DNA of 64,000 bases from Streptomyces sp. NBC_00102 (GCF_026343115.1 NZ_JAPEMC010000001.1:6241001-6305000); one strand, 5' to 3'. Counted from the first letter of the stretch, positions 43,989-54,900 are shown. Made by a program: numbers and translations. Notes: a model not told the origin generated them from the letters alone.

Positions 43989-45722
43989 TCAGGACGCCTC
44001 CGCCGCGATGGGCTGTTCGGTCCAGATGGTCTTGCCGTCGTCCCCGTAGCGGCAGCCCCAGCGATCGGTCATCTGCGCGACCAGGAAGAGGCCGCGCCCG
44101 CCCTCGTCGGTGGTGCGGGCTCTGCGCAGGCGCGGCTGGGTGCTGGCGGGATCGCGCACCTCGCAGACCAGCGTGTCGTCGGTACGTATCAGCCGCACGT
44201 CCAGCGGACCTCCGGCGTACCGCACCGAGTTGGTCACCAACTCGCTGACCACCAGTTCGCTCGCCATGACGGTGAGATCGTCCAGCCCCCAGTCGTTCAG
44301 TCGACGGGACACCGCGGACCTTATGGAGGCGACCAGTTCGGGGCGGGCCGGTATCGACCACTGGGCGGTGTGCGCCGCGTCGACCGTACGCAGGCGTCCG
44401 ACCAGGAGCACCACGTCCTCCGGCGGCCCCTCGGATCCCACGTTCCGCAGGACCTCGGCGGAGATCTCCTCCGGTTCCTTGCGGCGGCCGTCCTCCGCGA
44501 CCGAGGCCTGCTGGAGGATGCGGGGCAGGGCGACCCGGGGATCGTCGTCGGGCCCGGTACCGAGCACCCGCAGAAGCCCATGGGTGTACAGGGCCACGAG
44601 CGTGCCGGGAGCCACTTCCCACTCGCTGACCTCGAACGGCGCTCCACCCTCACCCAGGGCGGCACCGGGGCGCACGGGCATCAGTACCGCCGGGCCCTCG
44701 GGAGGTACGAGCACCGGTGCCGTGCCGCCGGCGGCGGCCGCGACACAGTGCCCGAGGACGGGATCGTGCACGACATAGGTGCAGGCTGCACGGACGCGAT
44801 GGTCTTCGGTGCCGGACTCGGCGTCGAGATGCTGGACCAGCTCGTCGAGATGCGTCAGCAACTCGTCCGGTTCCAGGTCAAGTTCGGCGAGGGTGTCCAT
44901 GGCGCTCCGCAGGCGTCCCATGGTGGCGCTGGCCCGGAGACCGTGGCCGGCGACCGTGCCGGTGACCAGCGCGACCCGCGCGGAGGAGAGGGGGATGACG
45001 TCGAACCAGTCGCCTCCGCCGACGTTCCGGCGGCCTGCCGGGAGACAGGAGGCGAAGGTGGTCACGGCCGTGGAGTCCGTGGTCGCGGACGGCAGCAGCT
45101 GGCGCTGCAGGGCCAGTGCCGTGCGGTGTTCGCGTTCGTAGCGGCGGGCGTTGTCCAGAGCCAGCGCGGCCCGCGAGGCGATCAGTGAGAACTGCCGCAG
45201 ATCCTCCTCGTCACCGGTCCACTCCGGCCTGCACCGCACGACGACGGCGAGGCCCAGTACCAGACCCCGTGCGCACAGCGGCATCATGAGCCTCGACCCG
45301 GCGTCCGCCGGGAGCATGCGCCGGGCCAGGGCGGGTCCCACGCTCCTGCTGAGCTGCTCCGCCGCGCCGTGATGATCCATCATCACGTCGCCCGTGCTGA
45401 ACATCTCGCGCAGGCGTGGCACCCGCGCGGTCAGGGGCACCGCTTCGCCGATCTCGAACTGGCCGGGGTGGGCATCGCCCGCGGCGGCCGTCCGGATCAT
45501 GCGGGGGCTCAGTTCCCCGGTGTCGTAGCGGGGAGGCTCGTCACCGTTGAGGACCTCCTCGGCGAGATCCACGAACGCCAGCCCGCCGACGCCGGGAACC
45601 AGCAGGTCGGCCAGGGCCCGTGCGGTCTTCCGCACGTCAAGGCTGTAGCCGAGGCGTTCGCCCGCCTCGTCCATCAGCGCCTGACGTCTGCGCAGTGCGC
45701 CGAGCTCGGATGAGTCGGTCAC
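43989..45722 (-). CDS. GAF-PP2C(SpoIIE)-HATPase regulator, degenerate phosphatase site
   Basis: About 577 residues. A GAF-like sensor lies at about 25-190 (LMMPLCARGLVLGLAVVVRC), a SpoIIE-type PP2C domain at about 210-440 (RRNVGGGDWFDVIPL, PEDVVLLVGRL), and a C-terminal anti-sigma ATPase domain follows (MASELVVSELVTNSVRYAGG, EGGRGLFLVAQMTDRWG). In active family members the second metal Asp lies in G-D-V-x-G-H-G; here the segment is VTGTVAGHGL, with Thr instead of Asp. The phosphatase may be inactive or altered. GTG at 45722 has an ideal GGAGGTG site; an upstream ATG at 45752 is less likely. Confidence 0.9.
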   Translation of the reverse strand: MTDSSELGALRRRQALMDEAGERLGYSLDVRKTARALADLLVPGVGGLAFVDLAEEVLNGDEPPRYDTGELSPRMIRTAAAGDAHPGQFEIGEAVPLTARVPRLREMFSTGDVMMDHHGAAEQLSRSVGPALARRMLPADAGSRLMMPLCARGLVLGLAVVVRCRPEWTGDEEDLRQFSLIASRAALALDNARRYEREHRTALALQRQLLPSATTDSTAVTTFASCLPAGRRNVGGGDWFDVIPLSSARVALVTGTVAGHGLRASATMGRLRSAMDTLAELDLEPDELLTHLDELVQHLDAESGTEDHRVRAACTYVVHDPVLGHCVAAAAGGTAPVLVPPEGPAVLMPVRPGAALGEGGAPFEVSEWEVAPGTLVALYTHGLLRVLGTGPDDDPRVALPRILQQASVAEDGRRKEPEEISAEVLRNVGSEGPPEDVVLLVGRLRTVDAAHTAQWSIPARPELVASIRSAVSRRLNDWGLDDLTVMASELVVSELVTNSVRYAGGPLDVRLIRTDDTLVCEVRDPASTQPRLRRARTTDEGGRGLFLVAQMTDRWGCRYGDDGKTIWTEQPIAAEAS

Positions 45723-45935
45723 CTTGCACCTCCGTACCTGGGTACGAGCCACGGCCGACGGCTTGGGAGACGGATTCGGGGACGACGGGGGATCGGTGGG
45801 GGAGGGGGCGCGGCCGTGTCCCCCGTTTCAGTATGGGGCGAGACCGCCGGGCGGCATGTCGAACCCGGTCGCGCGCGACGGAACGGTGGCCAGGTGTCGT
45901 CGCAGGGTCGCTTTCCGTCACTGCCGGGGGAGTGG
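45723..45935. other. Intergenic, no gene seen
   Basis: First part of the 545-bp gap between the divergent phosphatase and protease genes. No recognisable coding sequence or strong hairpin was found. It must hold the phosphatase promoter. Confidence 0.5.
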
Positions 45936-46065
45936 TCGGCCCGCTCCGCCCGGTGCTGCGCAACGCGCTCGTCCCCTCGCTCACCGTGCTCGGCGTGAAG
46001 GCCGGCCCCTGGTCAGCGGGGCCGTCGTCACCGGAGCAATCGTCGGCCTGCCCGTATGGGCATGC
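45936..46065 (+). pseudogene. Remnant of an oligopeptide ABC permease (DppB/OppB type)
   Basis: In one frame the DNA reads VVGPLRPVLRNALVPSLTVL followed by GVKAG. After a one-base shift it reads LVSGAVVTGAIVGLPVW. Together these mirror the C-terminal EAA-loop region of DppB permeases (roughly R-H-x-L-R-N-A-L-x-P-x-x-T-x-L-G ... L-x-G-G-A-V-V-x-E). No intact upstream or downstream part of such a gene exists here. It is a short relic of a deleted transporter; the match is by eye. Confidence 0.5.
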
Positions 46066-46267
46066 TCATCCCTCGCGGAGGTGGACGGTACTGACCGGTG
46101 GTGCGTCACGATCCGGGGGACCTCCCGACGTGTGCGACCCGTCGTGACCGTCCAGGAAAAGGGAGGGGCCGACGACGGCCCGCCCCACCGGGGCTCTGTA
46201 ATGCACGAGTAACGCCCTCTGCCTAGCGTCCGGGCTCCCCGTACCGTTCCTGGAAGGGCAGCCCCCG

Positions 46268-48868
46268 ATGCACCTGTCTCCACCGCCCCGGCGCAGAGCC
46301 GCCGTCTGGACGGCCGTCGCTCTCGCCGCGACGGCCATGCTCACCGCTCCGGCATCGGCGGCGGCCGCCGGCCCCACGACGTCCACGCCGTCCCCGAAGG
46401 TCGACTCCGCCCTGCTGACCGCCGTCGAAGGCGGCGGCGAAGCCACCTTCTTCGTCACGCTGAAGGACCAGGCGGACCTGTCCTCCGCCAAGAAGCAGAA
46501 GTCCCACGCGGCGCGTGCCAAGGCCGCCTACGGCGAGCTGCGCGCCCACGCCGCGTCCAGCCAGAAGTCGCTCAACTCTTTCCTCGACAAGGAAAAGGTG
46601 AGCCACGAAGGTTACTGGATCGCGAACACCGTCAAGGTGACCGGTGACCAGGACCTGATCAATCAGCTGGCGAAGCGCTCGGACGTCGCGAGCATCGTCA
46701 AGGAACGGCACTACCAGCTCGACGACAGCGAGACCTCCGACGCGAAGATCACCGCGTCGCGCACGAACCCCTCTGCCGCGGGCTCGTCGGCCAAGAGCGC
46801 CACGGACTCCTCCGCGAACGGTGACACCACCCCCGAGTGGGGCGTCGCCGACATCAACGCCGACGACGTGTGGAACCAGTACGACGACCGCGGCGAGGGC
46901 ATCGTCATCGCCAGCGTCGACTCGGGCGTGCAGTACGACCACCCCGACCTGGTGGCCCAGTACCGGGGCAACAACGGCGACGGCACCTTCACGCACGACT
47001 ACAACTTCTACGACCCGTCCGGGACGTGCCCCGCCGACGGCACCCCGTGCGACAACAACGGTCACGGCACCCACACGATGGGCACCATGGTCGGCAAGAA
47101 CGGCATCGGCGTCGCGCCGAACGCCAAGTGGATCGCCGCCAAGGGCTGCGAGTCGAGCCAGTGTTCGGACGAGTACCTGCTCGCCGCCGGCCAGTGGATC
47201 CTCGCGCCGACCGACCACAACGGGCAGAACCCGCGCCCGGACATGGCGCCGAACATCGTCAACAACTCCTGGGGCGGCGACGACACGACGTTCTACCAGG
47301 ACATCGTCGAGGCCTGGAACTCCGCGGGCATCTTCGAGGCGTTCGCGGCCGGCAACGACGGTGACGGCACCACCTGCTCCACCGCGCACGCCCCCGGTTC
47401 CCAGGTGACCTCCTACGGAGTCGGCGCGTACGACGCGAACGGCAAGATCGCGTCCTTCTCCGGTTTCGGTCCGTCGCTGGTCGACGGTTCGGCGAAGCCG
47501 AACATCTCGGCGCCGGGCGTGAACGTCGAGTCGACGTGGCCGGGTTCTTCGTACAACACGGAGAACGGCACGTCGATGGCCACCCCGCACGTCGCGGCCG
47601 CGGCCGCGCTGCTGTGGTCGGCGGCCCCGTCGCTGATCGGTGACATCCAGGGCACGCGGGACCTGCTCAACCAGGGCGCCCGTGACGTCGACGACACCCA
47701 CTGCGGTGGCACCGCCGGCATGAACAACGTCTGGGGCGAGGGCAAGCTCGACATCCTCGCGTCCGTCGACAAGGCCCCGCACACCGCCGGCACCGTCAGC
47801 GGCAAGGTCACCGACAAGGCCACCGGCACCGCCGTCTCCGGCGCCATCGTCAAGGCCACCAACGCCACCTACGGCACCCGCACGGTCACCACGGGCGCCG
47901 ACGGCACGTACCGCCTGTCGCTCAACCCGGGCACCTACGACTTCGCGCTCAGCGGCTACGGCTACGCGACCGCCCAGGTCACCGGCGTCGAGATCACCGA
48001 GAACCAGGCCCTGACGCAGGACGTCGCGCTCTCCACCGTCCCCTCGCACAAGGTCACCGGCACCGTCCTGGACGTCACCGGCAAGGCGCTCCCCGGCGCG
48101 ACGGTCGAGCTGACCGGTTCCCCGGTCCCCTCGGTCACCACCAACGCCAAGGGCACGTACACCCTTCCGAAGGTCGCCGAGGGCGCCTACACCCTGACCG
48201 TGAAGCCGACCGTGCCGGTCCTGTGCAACGGCGTCTTCACCGGTGCCACCACCGTCGCCGCCGCCGACCTGACCAAGGACGTCCAGGTCCCGGCCCGCAC
48301 CGACGCCACCGGCAACAGCTGTGCCCCGGCCGCCTACTCCTGGATCGCCGGTTCGAAGAAGGTCACCCTGACCGGTGACGAGGACGCCACGACGATCTCG
48401 CTGCCCTTCCCGGTGAAGCTGTACGGGGTCTCGTACTCCACGACCTCCGTCACCACCGACGGCATGCTGAACTTCCTGGCACCGCGCGTCGGTGACTACG
48501 CGAACACCACGCTGCCGACCGCGTACAACCCCAACGGCTTCATCGCCCCGCTCTGGGACGACCTGACGCTCGACAAGAAGTCGTCCGTCCAGACCGCCAC
48601 CACCGGCACCAAGGGCAGCCGCAAGTTCGCCGTCGTCTGGAACGACGCGGCCTACGCGAACGGCACCACCGGGCGCGCCACCTTCGAGGCCGTCTTCGAC
48701 GAGGCGACCGGCGCGGTGACCCTCCAGTACAAGTCGGTCGCGGACCTGGGCGCGGGTGCCACCGTCGGCATCCAGAACCAGGCCGGTACCGACGCACTCC
48801 AGTACGCCTACAACCAGTCGGTCATCACCGCCGGTTCGGCGATCCGCTTCACGCAGGGAGCCAAGTGA
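46268..48868 (+). CDS. Secreted S8 (subtilisin) protease with carboxypeptidase-regulatory-like domains
   Basis: 866 residues. A signal peptide of about 32 residues and an inhibitor-I9-like propeptide (ATFFVTLKDQADLSSAKKQK) come first. The catalytic domain has D218 (IASVDSGV), H266 (NNGHGTHTMG) and S436 (GTSMATPHVA). Two CarboxypepD_reg-like beta-sandwiches follow (GTVSGKVTDKATGTAVSGAI, KVTGTVLDVTGKALPGATVE), then a C-terminal beta domain (FVVW-like WNDAAYANGTTGRATFEAVF). ATG at 46268 follows GGAAGGG. The stop overlaps the next gene's start, coupling it to the propeller protein. Confidence 0.94.
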   Translation: MHLSPPPRRRAAVWTAVALAATAMLTAPASAAAAGPTTSTPSPKVDSALLTAVEGGGEATFFVTLKDQADLSSAKKQKSHAARAKAAYGELRAHAASSQKSLNSFLDKEKVSHEGYWIANTVKVTGDQDLINQLAKRSDVASIVKERHYQLDDSETSDAKITASRTNPSAAGSSAKSATDSSANGDTTPEWGVADINADDVWNQYDDRGEGIVIASVDSGVQYDHPDLVAQYRGNNGDGTFTHDYNFYDPSGTCPADGTPCDNNGHGTHTMGTMVGKNGIGVAPNAKWIAAKGCESSQCSDEYLLAAGQWILAPTDHNGQNPRPDMAPNIVNNSWGGDDTTFYQDIVEAWNSAGIFEAFAAGNDGDGTTCSTAHAPGSQVTSYGVGAYDANGKIASFSGFGPSLVDGSAKPNISAPGVNVESTWPGSSYNTENGTSMATPHVAAAAALLWSAAPSLIGDIQGTRDLLNQGARDVDDTHCGGTAGMNNVWGEGKLDILASVDKAPHTAGTVSGKVTDKATGTAVSGAIVKATNATYGTRTVTTGADGTYRLSLNPGTYDFALSGYGYATAQVTGVEITENQALTQDVALSTVPSHKVTGTVLDVTGKALPGATVELTGSPVPSVTTNAKGTYTLPKVAEGAYTLTVKPTVPVLCNGVFTGATTVAAADLTKDVQVPARTDATGNSCAPAAYSWIAGSKKVTLTGDEDATTISLPFPVKLYGVSYSTTSVTTDGMLNFLAPRVGDYANTTLPTAYNPNGFIAPLWDDLTLDKKSSVQTATTGTKGSRKFAVVWNDAAYANGTTGRATFEAVFDEATGAVTLQYKSVADLGAGATVGIQNQAGTDALQYAYNQSVITAGSAIRFTQGAK

Positions 48869-51822
48869 TGAGAAGCCTCCACTCGCGGCGGGGCGTCCAG
48901 CTCGCCTCAGCCCTGGTCGCCGCCGGGCTCTGCCTGAGCATCGCGCCGCAGGCCCTGGCCGCCGACGACGGTGACGGCGTCCTGAAGCTGACGGCCGCCC
49001 AGGCGCAGCGGCTGACCGCCGATGTCGCCCTGGACCCGTACGGTGACGCGGCCGAGAACCAGGTCAGCCCCCAGGCCGAGGACGCGCCCACGTCCGGCGA
49101 CAGCACGGACACGAAGCCCTCCGGCTCCGGTTCCTCGCTGGACGGCGCGTCCACCGACGCCGCCACGGACGCCGCCGCCCCGGTCACCTTCACCGGCACC
49201 TCCTCCCTGGAGGGCGTGCGGGGCATGGGCGCGACCGTGCCCGTCGGCAAGGACGGCGACTACTTCACCGTCCACAGCCGGGGCAACGTGCAGCTGCACT
49301 CCGCCGACGGCGAGTCCGTGTGGGAGCGCACCAACACCTCGTACTACGCGGACTGGCAGGTCAAGCCGCTGCGCCCGTGGCAGACCGAGCCGTACCCGGT
49401 GCGGATCATGATGGGCTACAACGCGGTCTCGCCGTTCACCCCGTCCTCCGACTCCGGCTACTCCACGGGCGACCTGACCGGTGACGGCGTCGACGACATC
49501 GTCTTCTCTGCGAGCGTCGGCATCGCGTCCTACCGTCCGTTCACCTCGCCGGGCTCGTCGCTGCCCAACGGCACCTTCGTGACCGTCCTCGACGGCAAGA
49601 CCGGCAAGACGGTGTGGTCGAAGCTGTACGACTACGCCACCATGGTCAAGATCGTCGACGGTACGCTGCTCGTCGCCGACGCGCCCCGGATGAACATGAA
49701 CTCGCCGGCCTCCGACACGGCGAAGCTGTACGGCATCCGCTTCTCCTCGGCGGACGGGAAGCTGACCCCGTCGTCCACGTGGACGTACGACACCGGTGAG
49801 ACGGGCGACGCCGCCTGGGGCGACATCCAGGACCTCGGCAAGGGCAAGGTCGCCGTCTCCTGGGACCGCGCGATGACCAGCACGGTGGAGGGCCGGGGCC
49901 ACACCCTCGCCCTGAACGTGGCGGACGGCTCGGTCACCTGGAAGACCGACAGCCTGCTCTACAGCCGTCAGCTGCGCGTCGACGCCGGCCGCAAGCGGCT
50001 CGTCGCCGTCGAGCAGTCCGACGTCAACGACGCGGTGACGTACGAGATCGCCGCGTACGACCTGAAGACCGGCAACCGTACGACCCTGGACAGCCGGGTC
50101 AACGTGCTGCCCACCGCCCTGACGGTCGGTGACCTCACCGCCAAGGCGGGCGACGAGTACGCGGTCGCCGAGTCCTCCCTGGACAACTACCTCCAGGTGA
50201 ACGCCAACACGGTGCGCGTGGTCAACGGCGACGCACCCGGCAAGCTGCTCTGGTCGCAGACGACCAAGCGCGACGCCGAGAACAACCAGGACGGGCCGAA
50301 CGTCTGGCGCCTCCAGGTCGCCGACGGCAAGCTCGTCGTCGCGGGCGACGACGACCGCATGATCTCCGGGTCGCAGAACGCGGGTGGCGAACGCTTCGCC
50401 GCGACGACCGTGTACTCGGGCAAGGGTGCCCTCGTCTGGCAGAACAAGGGCCTCGCCGGCGCGCCGATGTACCAGGACGTCTTCAGCGACGCCGAGGGCA
50501 CCCATGTCCGTGTCATCGACCAGAGCCAGAACATCCGTACGTTCAAGCTCGGCAACGGCAAGCAGCAGAGCATCACGCCGCTCCAGGCGGACATCTCCTA
50601 CGCGCAGACCGCCGACGTGAACAAGGACGGCAAGTCCGACGTGGTGATGGCCGGTTCGTCGGACGGCGTGTGGGCCTACTCCGGTCCCTCGCTCGTCTCC
50701 GGCAAGCCCGAGAAGCTGTGGCGCGCCACGGTTCCCGGCTCGGTGCACGACATGCAGAAGGGTGACGTCAACGGGGACGGCAAGGACGAGATCGTCGTCG
50801 CCGCCGACTCCGCCGTGGTCGTCCTCAACGCCAAGACCGGCAAGACGCTGGCCACCATCGACAGCGGCGGCCAGTTCGTCCACTCCGTCGAGCTCGCCGA
50901 CCTCGACGGCGACGGTGAGAAGGACATCGTCGTCCCGACGAACACCCTGAACGCCTACTACGGCGACGGGCACAAGATCTGGTCCCACGCGGCGCCCGCG
51001 GCCGCCGGCGACGTGATCTTCTCCGACGCCTCGGTCCAGGACGGCAAGGTCTACGCCTCGTACTCCAAGGTCGACTCGCTCGACCTGGCCGACCCGGGGG
51101 CGACCGCGGTCGCGCTCAACGCCAAGACCGGCAAGACGAAGTGGAGCCTCGCGCCCGAGGCCCCGGCCGTGTCGACGGACGGGATCATCCACGCCGCGCT
51201 CACGTACAAGGGAACCTTCGCCTCCCCGGAGATCCCGTACGCGGACGGCCACGCGGTCGTCTACACGTGGGAGATCACCTCGCAGGCCGGCGTCGGCTCC
51301 ACCGACGCCACCGGTCCGCACACGTACATGGAGATCCGTGACGGCCGCACCGGCGAGGTCGTGCACTCCACGACCATGGGCGGTCTGTGGACGCACGGCG
51401 GCTTCTTCACCGACGACGGCAGCCTCTACCAGGCCGGCACCTCGACCTTCCGGAGGTACTCCGGTGAGGGCACCGAGGACGCTCTGGCCTCGGTGATCGG
51501 CCAGACCTACAACGGCGCGTTCGCCACCGGACCCGGTGGCCGGAAGCTGCTCATCGCCGGCAGCGAGGGGGCCATCTCCGCCTACGCCGGGGACGCGGAC
51601 TTCTTCGAGAGCGGCCAGTCCTTCCAGTCGACTCTCGGCGACGCCGACCTGATCGGCGCCCGGAACTTCCTGGCCGCCGACCTCGACGGCGACGGCACCG
51701 ACGAGGTGCTCTCGCTCCAGGGCGACGACTACGCCCCGGACCGGCTCGCCGAGGACCTCGGCGGCCGTTACCTGGTCGACGACAACGGCATCCACCAGGT
51801 CGCCACCTACAAGCTCTCCTGA
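48868..51822 (+). CDS. Secreted FG-GAP/VCBS beta-propeller protein
   Basis: 984 residues. A signal peptide of about 31 residues (ALVAAGLCLSIAPQALA) and an Asp/Ser/Thr-rich linker lead into repeated beta-propeller blades. At least five calcium-type D-x-D/N-x-D-G loops are seen: GDLTGDGVDDI, ADVNKDGKSDV, GDVNGDGKDEI, ADLDGDGEKDI and ADLDGDGTDEV. PQQ-like blades (TVLDGKTGKTVWSKLYDY) are also present. No catalytic residues are evident. The start overlaps the protease stop as TGATG, so it is probably made in equimolar amounts with the protease and may be its cell-surface or substrate-binding partner. Function unknown. Confidence 0.88.
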   Translation: MRSLHSRRGVQLASALVAAGLCLSIAPQALAADDGDGVLKLTAAQAQRLTADVALDPYGDAAENQVSPQAEDAPTSGDSTDTKPSGSGSSLDGASTDAATDAAAPVTFTGTSSLEGVRGMGATVPVGKDGDYFTVHSRGNVQLHSADGESVWERTNTSYYADWQVKPLRPWQTEPYPVRIMMGYNAVSPFTPSSDSGYSTGDLTGDGVDDIVFSASVGIASYRPFTSPGSSLPNGTFVTVLDGKTGKTVWSKLYDYATMVKIVDGTLLVADAPRMNMNSPASDTAKLYGIRFSSADGKLTPSSTWTYDTGETGDAAWGDIQDLGKGKVAVSWDRAMTSTVEGRGHTLALNVADGSVTWKTDSLLYSRQLRVDAGRKRLVAVEQSDVNDAVTYEIAAYDLKTGNRTTLDSRVNVLPTALTVGDLTAKAGDEYAVAESSLDNYLQVNANTVRVVNGDAPGKLLWSQTTKRDAENNQDGPNVWRLQVADGKLVVAGDDDRMISGSQNAGGERFAATTVYSGKGALVWQNKGLAGAPMYQDVFSDAEGTHVRVIDQSQNIRTFKLGNGKQQSITPLQADISYAQTADVNKDGKSDVVMAGSSDGVWAYSGPSLVSGKPEKLWRATVPGSVHDMQKGDVNGDGKDEIVVAADSAVVVLNAKTGKTLATIDSGGQFVHSVELADLDGDGEKDIVVPTNTLNAYYGDGHKIWSHAAPAAAGDVIFSDASVQDGKVYASYSKVDSLDLADPGATAVALNAKTGKTKWSLAPEAPAVSTDGIIHAALTYKGTFASPEIPYADGHAVVYTWEITSQAGVGSTDATGPHTYMEIRDGRTGEVVHSTTMGGLWTHGGFFTDDGSLYQAGTSTFRRYSGEGTEDALASVIGQTYNGAFATGPGGRKLLIAGSEGAISAYAGDADFFESGQSFQSTLGDADLIGARNFLAADLDGDGTDEVLSLQGDDYAPDRLAEDLGGRYLVDDNGIHQVATYKLS

Positions 51823-51851
51823 CCGACGGGCTGACGCCCTGACGTGAAACC

Positions 51852-51878
51852 GACCCCCCGGGCCTCGCCCGGGGGGTC
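51852..51878 (+). terminator. Terminator after the propeller gene
   Basis: Arms 51852-51863 and 51867-51878 form a perfect 12-bp GC stem with a CTC loop, 30 bp past the stop and only 29 bp before the next gene. Confidence 0.85.
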
Positions 51879-51907
51879 CACAACATGTTCGATTACAGTG
51901 CATCCTG

Positions 51908-54900
51908 ATGAACGCGCAACGACCGGACAGCACCACTCCCGCCGCGCCGTTGCTGCGCCTGCACCTGCTCGGCGGCTTCCGGGCCACCCGCGACAGCGGC
52001 CCCGCCCTCGCCGACCGGTGGCCGCGCCCCGGTGCCCGCGCCCTGGTGAAGCTGCTCGCCGTCGTCCCCGGACACCGCCTCCACCGCGAGGAGGCCATCG
52101 CCGTGTGCTGGCCCGACGCCGATCCGAAGGCCGCCGCCGGCAGCCTCCGCGTCGCCCTGCACGCCGCCCGCCGCGCCCTCGAACCCGAACTCGCCCCGCG
52201 CGCCACCTCCTCGTACCTGGTGTCCGACGGGGCCCTCCTCCACCTCGACCCGGCCACCGTGTGGATCGACGCCGACGAGGCCGAGGCTTCGGCCCGCACC
52301 GCCCTCGCCGACGGCGGGGTGGACGAGCTGTCCGCCGCGCTCGACCGGTTCACCGGCGAGCTGCTGCCCGAGGACCGGTACGCGCGCTGGGCCGACGACC
52401 GGCGCGGCCGGCTCCTCCTGCTGCGCGAGAAGGTGCTGCTCCGCCTCGCCGGGCAACACCTTGATCGCGGCGCGACGGCCGAAGCGGCGGCCGTCGCCGA
52501 ACAGGTCCTCACGGGCAGCCCCGCCGAGGAGCTGGCCCACCGCATCCTCATCGACGCCTGGCTGCGCCAGGGGCTGCGGCGCCGCGCCGTGCACCAGTAC
52601 CACGTGTGCCGCGAGGCCCTCGACACCGAACTCGGTGTACGACCCGGGCCGGAGACGGAACGGCTCCACCGGGCCGCGCTCGCCGCGGCTCCCGCCCCTT
52701 CCCCCGCCACACCACTGCTCCCGGCACCGCTGCGCGCCGGCAACGCCGCCCCGCCGCTGCGGGGCCGCGACGCCGTGCTCGAACGCCTCCTGGCCGCGGG
52801 CGGACCCCCCGTCACCCTGCTCACCGGTGAGGCCGGCGTGGGGAAGACCCGGCTGGTAGGCGAAGTCGCCCGGCGGGCCGCCGCTGCCGGTACGGCCGTT
52901 CTGTGGGGCGGCGGCCAGGACGCCGGGGGCCAGACGCCGTACGGGGCGTTCGCGGAGGCGCTCGACGGATGGCTCGTCGAACACAGCGCCGCCGAACGCG
53001 CCCGGGTCGGCGCCGAGTACCCCGAACTGGCCGCGTTCCTCCCCTCGCTCGGGCAGGTCGGGACGACCGGTGAACGAAGCCCGGAGGAGGAGCGGGACCG
53101 GCTGTTCCGTGCGGGCACGGCACTCCTCGGCGACCTGGCCGCGGCACGTCCGGTGCTGGTGGTCCTCGACGACCTGCACGACGCCGACACCGGCTCGTAC
53201 CAACTCCTCGGGTATCTCGCCCGACGGGCCGTGCAGCGCGGTACGGAACTGCGCTTCCTGGCGACCTACCGCGAGGAGGAACTCCCCGAAGCCGACGCGC
53301 GCCGCTCGGCCGTGGCATCCCTGCTGCGCCAACGCCTCGCCGTGCGCGAGGAATTGGGGCGCCTGGACCGGGAATCCTGCCTGGCCGTGGTGCGGGACGC
53401 GGTGGCGGCCGACGCCGGGAGCACGGAGGACTCCTCCCACAGAGTATGGGAACTCTCCCTCGGCAACCCACTGTTCGCGCTCGAACTCGCCCGCGGCCTG
53501 CCCCACGGCCAAGCCGGGGACCTGGCCCCCGACGGGGTGAGGGAGTTGGTGACCGACCGGCTCGTACGGCTCGACGCGGACGCGCGACGCATGGTCGAAG
53601 CGCTCTCCGCGGCCGGTGGCGACGCGGCACTGACCGAACTGCTCGACGTCGCCGGACACGGTCTGCGCCCGCCGGTGACGGGTGCCGCGGCGGCCGACGC
53701 GCTGGAACGGGCCATCGCCGCCTCGCTGATCGAGGAACGGCAGGTGGTGGTGGCCGGCCGGTCCGAGGCCGGGGTCGCCTTCCGCCACCCCCTGGTCCGG
53801 CTGACCTGTTACGAACAGCTCACCACGGTCCGCCGCAGGCAGCTGCACGCGGCGTTCGCCCAAACGGTCCAGCGGCGGCGGCCCGATGCCGTCGACACCC
53901 TCGCCTCCCACTTCGCACGCGCCGACGACCCGCGCGCGGCCGAGTACCTGCGCCGCGCCGCCGAACGGGCCGCGGCGCTCTACGCCAACGACACCGCCGA
54001 CCGCTACTACCGCGACCTGGTGGAGCGACTGGACGTCGACGCGGCCCGCGCCCGGCTCGCACACGCCCATGTCCTGCGCAGAATGGGCCACTTCGAGCAG
54101 GCCGCCGACGCGATCCGGCTCGCCCTCGCGGAGTTCGTGCGGCGCGGCGACCACGACGACGCGGTCCTCGCGGCGGCACTGCTCGCCGAGACACTCGTCA
54201 AGACCAGCGCTCCGGACGCCGCCCGCCGGACACTGCGGGAACACCCGGTGACCCCGGACACCGGTCCGGAACCCGCCGCCGGCCACCACCTCGCCCTGTC
54301 CGTCGTCCGCTGCGTCCAGGGCAGGTACACGTCCGGAGCGGACGCGGCCCGGCACGCCCTGGCGGCAGCCCGGAACGTACCCGGCACCACCGGACAGGGG
54401 CTGGCGGCCCGCGCCTTCGCCCTGCAGGCCGCCAACCTCGGCCTCGCCGGCCGGCTCGACCAGGCACGCGAGGCGGGGGACCAGGCGCTGGCGCCGGCCG
54501 AGGCCTACGGAGACCCGACGCTGCTCGGCTCGGTCCTGTCCACCCTGCGCGAGAACGCGCGACGGGCCGGCCGACTGCGCGAGGCCGTCGAGATCGGCAG
54601 CCGCGCGCTCGGCCTCGCAGAGCAGTCCGGCGATCCGACGGCCGCCGCGTTCGAGCGGGCGAACCTCGCCGAACTGCGCCTGCTCCTCGAAGAACCCGAG
54701 CCGGCCCGCGCGCTGGCCGCGGCCGCGGTGTCGGGCGCGGAGGCGTACGAGGCCTGGTGCCTTCCGTACGCCCTCGCCACGATGGCCCGGGTCCGCGTGT
54801 TCGCGGGCGACACGGACGAGGCGGCGGCCCTCCTGGACCGCGCGGAGGCCGCCGCAACCGCACTGGGGGACCGCCAGGCCGGACACGAGGTACGCACCGC

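Noticed and set aside
48907..53190. Minus-strand frame of 1427 codons opposite the propeller and BTAD genes
   Set aside because: Spans two unrelated real genes and a terminator; the composition (Arg, Val and Gly runs) is that of a shadow frame.
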